A stretch of DNA of 53,904 bases from a virus, in IMG/VR virus record IMGVR_UViG_3300032214_001883, positions 1-53,904 of that record; one strand, given 5' to 3'. The notes beneath the pieces were generated by a model. The model searched no databases. It worked only from the letters and a program-made list of their open reading frames with translations, and had not been told where the DNA came from. How positions within the stretch are numbered: position 1 is the first letter of the stretch; every line of letters starts with the position of its first letter. This document shows, one piece after another, positions 52,151 through 53,904 of the stretch. The translations under genes were made by a program, and so were the position numbers.

Positions 52151-53904
52151 ATGAAAAATAAAGCAAGCTCCGTTTTGCCAAAAGTTAATTTTTTCGATGG
52201 ACAGAAAATAACGGAATCGGACTTAGATACTGAGCAGCTTCATATTCAATCCGTTGCCGGCGGAATTATAAATGACTTTCATGGTAGCGGTGTAATTAAG
52301 GAAAATATTTTTAAGTCGAATGTTCTTTTTGATAGTTCGAAGCCGGGCTTTTATTCTCCAGCAGGCTCAACCAACTCTAAAGAAGTTATCGAAGCAGGCA
52401 CTTTTGACGGAAAGCCATTATATCTCGATCTGCAGCCATCTGATGTTGATGCTGGAAATAGATTAGAAATATCGGTATCTGAGACCGAAGCAAAAGGCAG
52501 AGATTCTGTAAAAATTTTAATTGTTGGCTATGCCTTCGACAGCATTAATCCTGGCGGACAACTTGTTTATGAGCTCTTAACTTTTGATAAAAATCAAAGC
52601 CTAATAACAAAGTACTACTACACAAGCGTTGTCTCATTCTTTTTAAATAATTTCTCTGGTGGAACCGGAAGAAACGAGTTTGGGCTTGATATGGTCAGCT
52701 CAAATCTTGCATTGACAACCGGAAAAATACAAATTATGGAAGCTGAACAGCTGAAGGTTTATCCAGCATCAGTTGTTCAAAGTCAGGTTTACTCCCCATC
52801 TCAAGATCTATCTTCATTCATTACTTACGACAACGATGTAACTATAGAAGACTTGATAAAAGAGGCCATCGGCTCTGATGCTAACTTTAGCGATCTTTAT
52901 TTTGAACTTTTGGATGCAAAAGTATCATCATTTCAAAAAAATGGCTCTGTAACTGTTTCTTACGGACAAAAGTTTTTAGCAAAAACATCAAATATGCAAA
53001 GAATTGATCTTTTGATGTCCGTAACTCAAGATACCTCTTTGCCAATAGCCCAACAGTATGATTTTTCTGGCGACCTCGTATTATCGGTTCATAAGCTATC
53101 AACAGAGACAAAATGTGCGACCGACGTTGTTCCAGATAATTTAATTGACTTCGATCCTGAGATTGAGCCAGTCATGGAAATCTCTGTAAATCAGGATGAT
53201 TTTGCTTCCATTGGCATAGTTCTAACATCTCAGCCTCAGGTAGTTAGTTTTAATTTTTCTAACACATTGCTGGCCGATCCATCAATATCCCCAAATCTTG
53301 AGCCAAATAACTTTTATTGCTTTATACTAAGCAGAAGAGGAAGCACATCAACTGGAACAATCAATATTCACGTTGGTTGGGACGAGCCAGAAAGAAGAAC
53401 CTCTAATGGTCAGCCTAAAAATGCCATACAGGAATTTGGAAATCAAACAACAAGATATTTTGAGTATGACACGACGACTAAAAAGTACGTTGATTATTCA
53501 AATCTTTCTTTGTGGCACAAAATATATTCAGATACAATAGAGGTAACCCCCGGTACCGCTTATTCTACTGATAGCTTCTTGATAACGATACCAAAAACAC
53601 AAGAGTATGTTGGAGATACAAAGATATCAAATTATATCGATTGTATATCTCTCGTGGATATCTCTTCATCCGGAATAAATTATGTTCTTTTGCAGCATAT
53701 TGAAAAGTTCATAACACCAATAACACATCCAAGAACTGGAAACTTTGTATTCTCAAGAATATTTGATACCGGCGGTATTGCCGTTGTAAATTCTCAAGAT
53801 CTTGAGGATGTATCAAAGGACGAATATCCACTAATACTATCAAGTGTTTCAGATAAAAATACGAGATATGCATCTGAAATCAATGGAACTCTTGATAAGC
53901 CAGG
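52151..53904 (+). CDS. Baseplate-locus structural protein (partial, runs off the window)
   Basis: 584 complete codons are present and the frame is still open at the window end. Start: ATG 52151 with GGAGAG ribosome site. The N-terminus 'VLPKVNFFDGQKITESDLDT' then 'EQLHIQSVAGGIINDFHGSG' matches the 'F..GQ.lt..Dl...q' opening typical of large phage baseplate or fibre-anchor proteins of the DUF4815-like kind as I recall them. The rest is beta-rich with no obvious catalytic site: jelly-roll-like strands around 100-180 and 'FYCFILSRRGSTSTGTINIH' near 390. Probably a peripheral baseplate protein or fibre adaptor next to the giant wedge. Identity is tentative because the C-terminus is not visible. 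Confidence 0.6.
   Translation, partial: MKNKASSVLPKVNFFDGQKITESDLDTEQLHIQSVAGGIINDFHGSGVIKENIFKSNVLFDSSKPGFYSPAGSTNSKEVIEAGTFDGKPLYLDLQPSDVDAGNRLEISVSETEAKGRDSVKILIVGYAFDSINPGGQLVYELLTFDKNQSLITKYYYTSVVSFFLNNFSGGTGRNEFGLDMVSSNLALTTGKIQIMEAEQLKVYPASVVQSQVYSPSQDLSSFITYDNDVTIEDLIKEAIGSDANFSDLYFELLDAKVSSFQKNGSVTVSYGQKFLAKTSNMQRIDLLMSVTQDTSLPIAQQYDFSGDLVLSVHKLSTETKCATDVVPDNLIDFDPEIEPVMEISVNQDDFASIGIVLTSQPQVVSFNFSNTLLADPSISPNLEPNNFYCFILSRRGSTSTGTINIHVGWDEPERRTSNGQPKNAIQEFGNQTTRYFEYDTTTKKYVDYSNLSLWHKIYSDTIEVTPGTAYSTDSFLITIPKTQEYVGDTKISNYIDCISLVDISSSGINYVLLQHIEKFITPITHPRTGNFVFSRIFDTGGIAVVNSQDLEDVSKDEYPLILSSVSDKNTRYASEINGTLDKP

Noticed and set aside
1-53904. tRNA genes, CRISPR arrays, insertion sequences, integrase or att sites
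   Set aside because: None seen: no cloverleaf-like segments in the short gaps, no regularly spaced repeats, no transposase or recombinase motifs.

Overview
The window is part of the late (virion) gene block of a large tailed bacteriophage with a contractile tail (myovirus morphology). The DNA is AT-rich, genes are packed almost end to end on the + strand, and many junctions are TAATG or ATGA overlaps. Starts often carry clear Shine-Dalgarno sites (GGAGG, AAGGA, GAGGA). Product sizes (a 3193-residue wedge-like protein, a 2160-residue structural protein, a 1632-residue hub) point to a large-genome phage. The host cannot be read from this sequence. No capsid, portal, terminase, replication, tRNA, CRISPR or insertion-sequence genes are present.

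Layout. 1-5.7 kb: the start of a minus-strand glycosyltransferase-like gene, two Ig-like virion proteins, a small minus-strand orphan gene, a holin-like membrane protein, a zinc metallopeptidase (HELTH), a neck-like protein with a zinc-ribbon motif, and three small proteins, two of them membrane-associated. 5.7-15.3 kb: two tandem paralogous fibre-like proteins with predicted beta-helical ends, then three small proteins that include a probable tail completion protein. 15.4-19.3 kb: an oversized tail sheath and the tail tube, closed by a strong intrinsic terminator. 19.3-22.1 kb: a tail assembly chaperone with a -1 frameshift extension, then the tape measure. 22.1-53.9 kb: the baseplate, comprising an XkdP/gp53-like protein, hub, spike, a giant protein with TIG domains and a hydrophobic helical region, an unknown protein, gp25-like wedge, gpJ-like wedge, a giant gpI/gp7-like wedge with LamG-type insertions, and a further structural protein cut by the window end.

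How the genes work together. Tube and sheath polymerise on the baseplate to a length set by the tape measure, which the two chaperone forms solubilise. The 602-residue tape measure implies a tail of only about 90 nm (T4-like), yet the baseplate genes encode over 10,000 residues, so the baseplate should be very elaborate.

Most notable signals: (i) a gene absent from simple ORF calling, made by -1 frameshifting at an A7 slip site followed by a perfect 9-bp stem and a possible pseudoknot; (ii) a palindromic octamer TATTAATA in gene leaders, at exactly 33 nt from the ATG in three cases, which is a candidate phage late promoter; (iii) at several of those leaders, hairpins that would hide the ribosome site or start codon on read-through RNA but could not form on RNA started at the octamer, the logic known from some T4 late genes; (iv) a long, cysteine-containing, very hydrophobic helical stretch inside a baseplate-locus virion protein.
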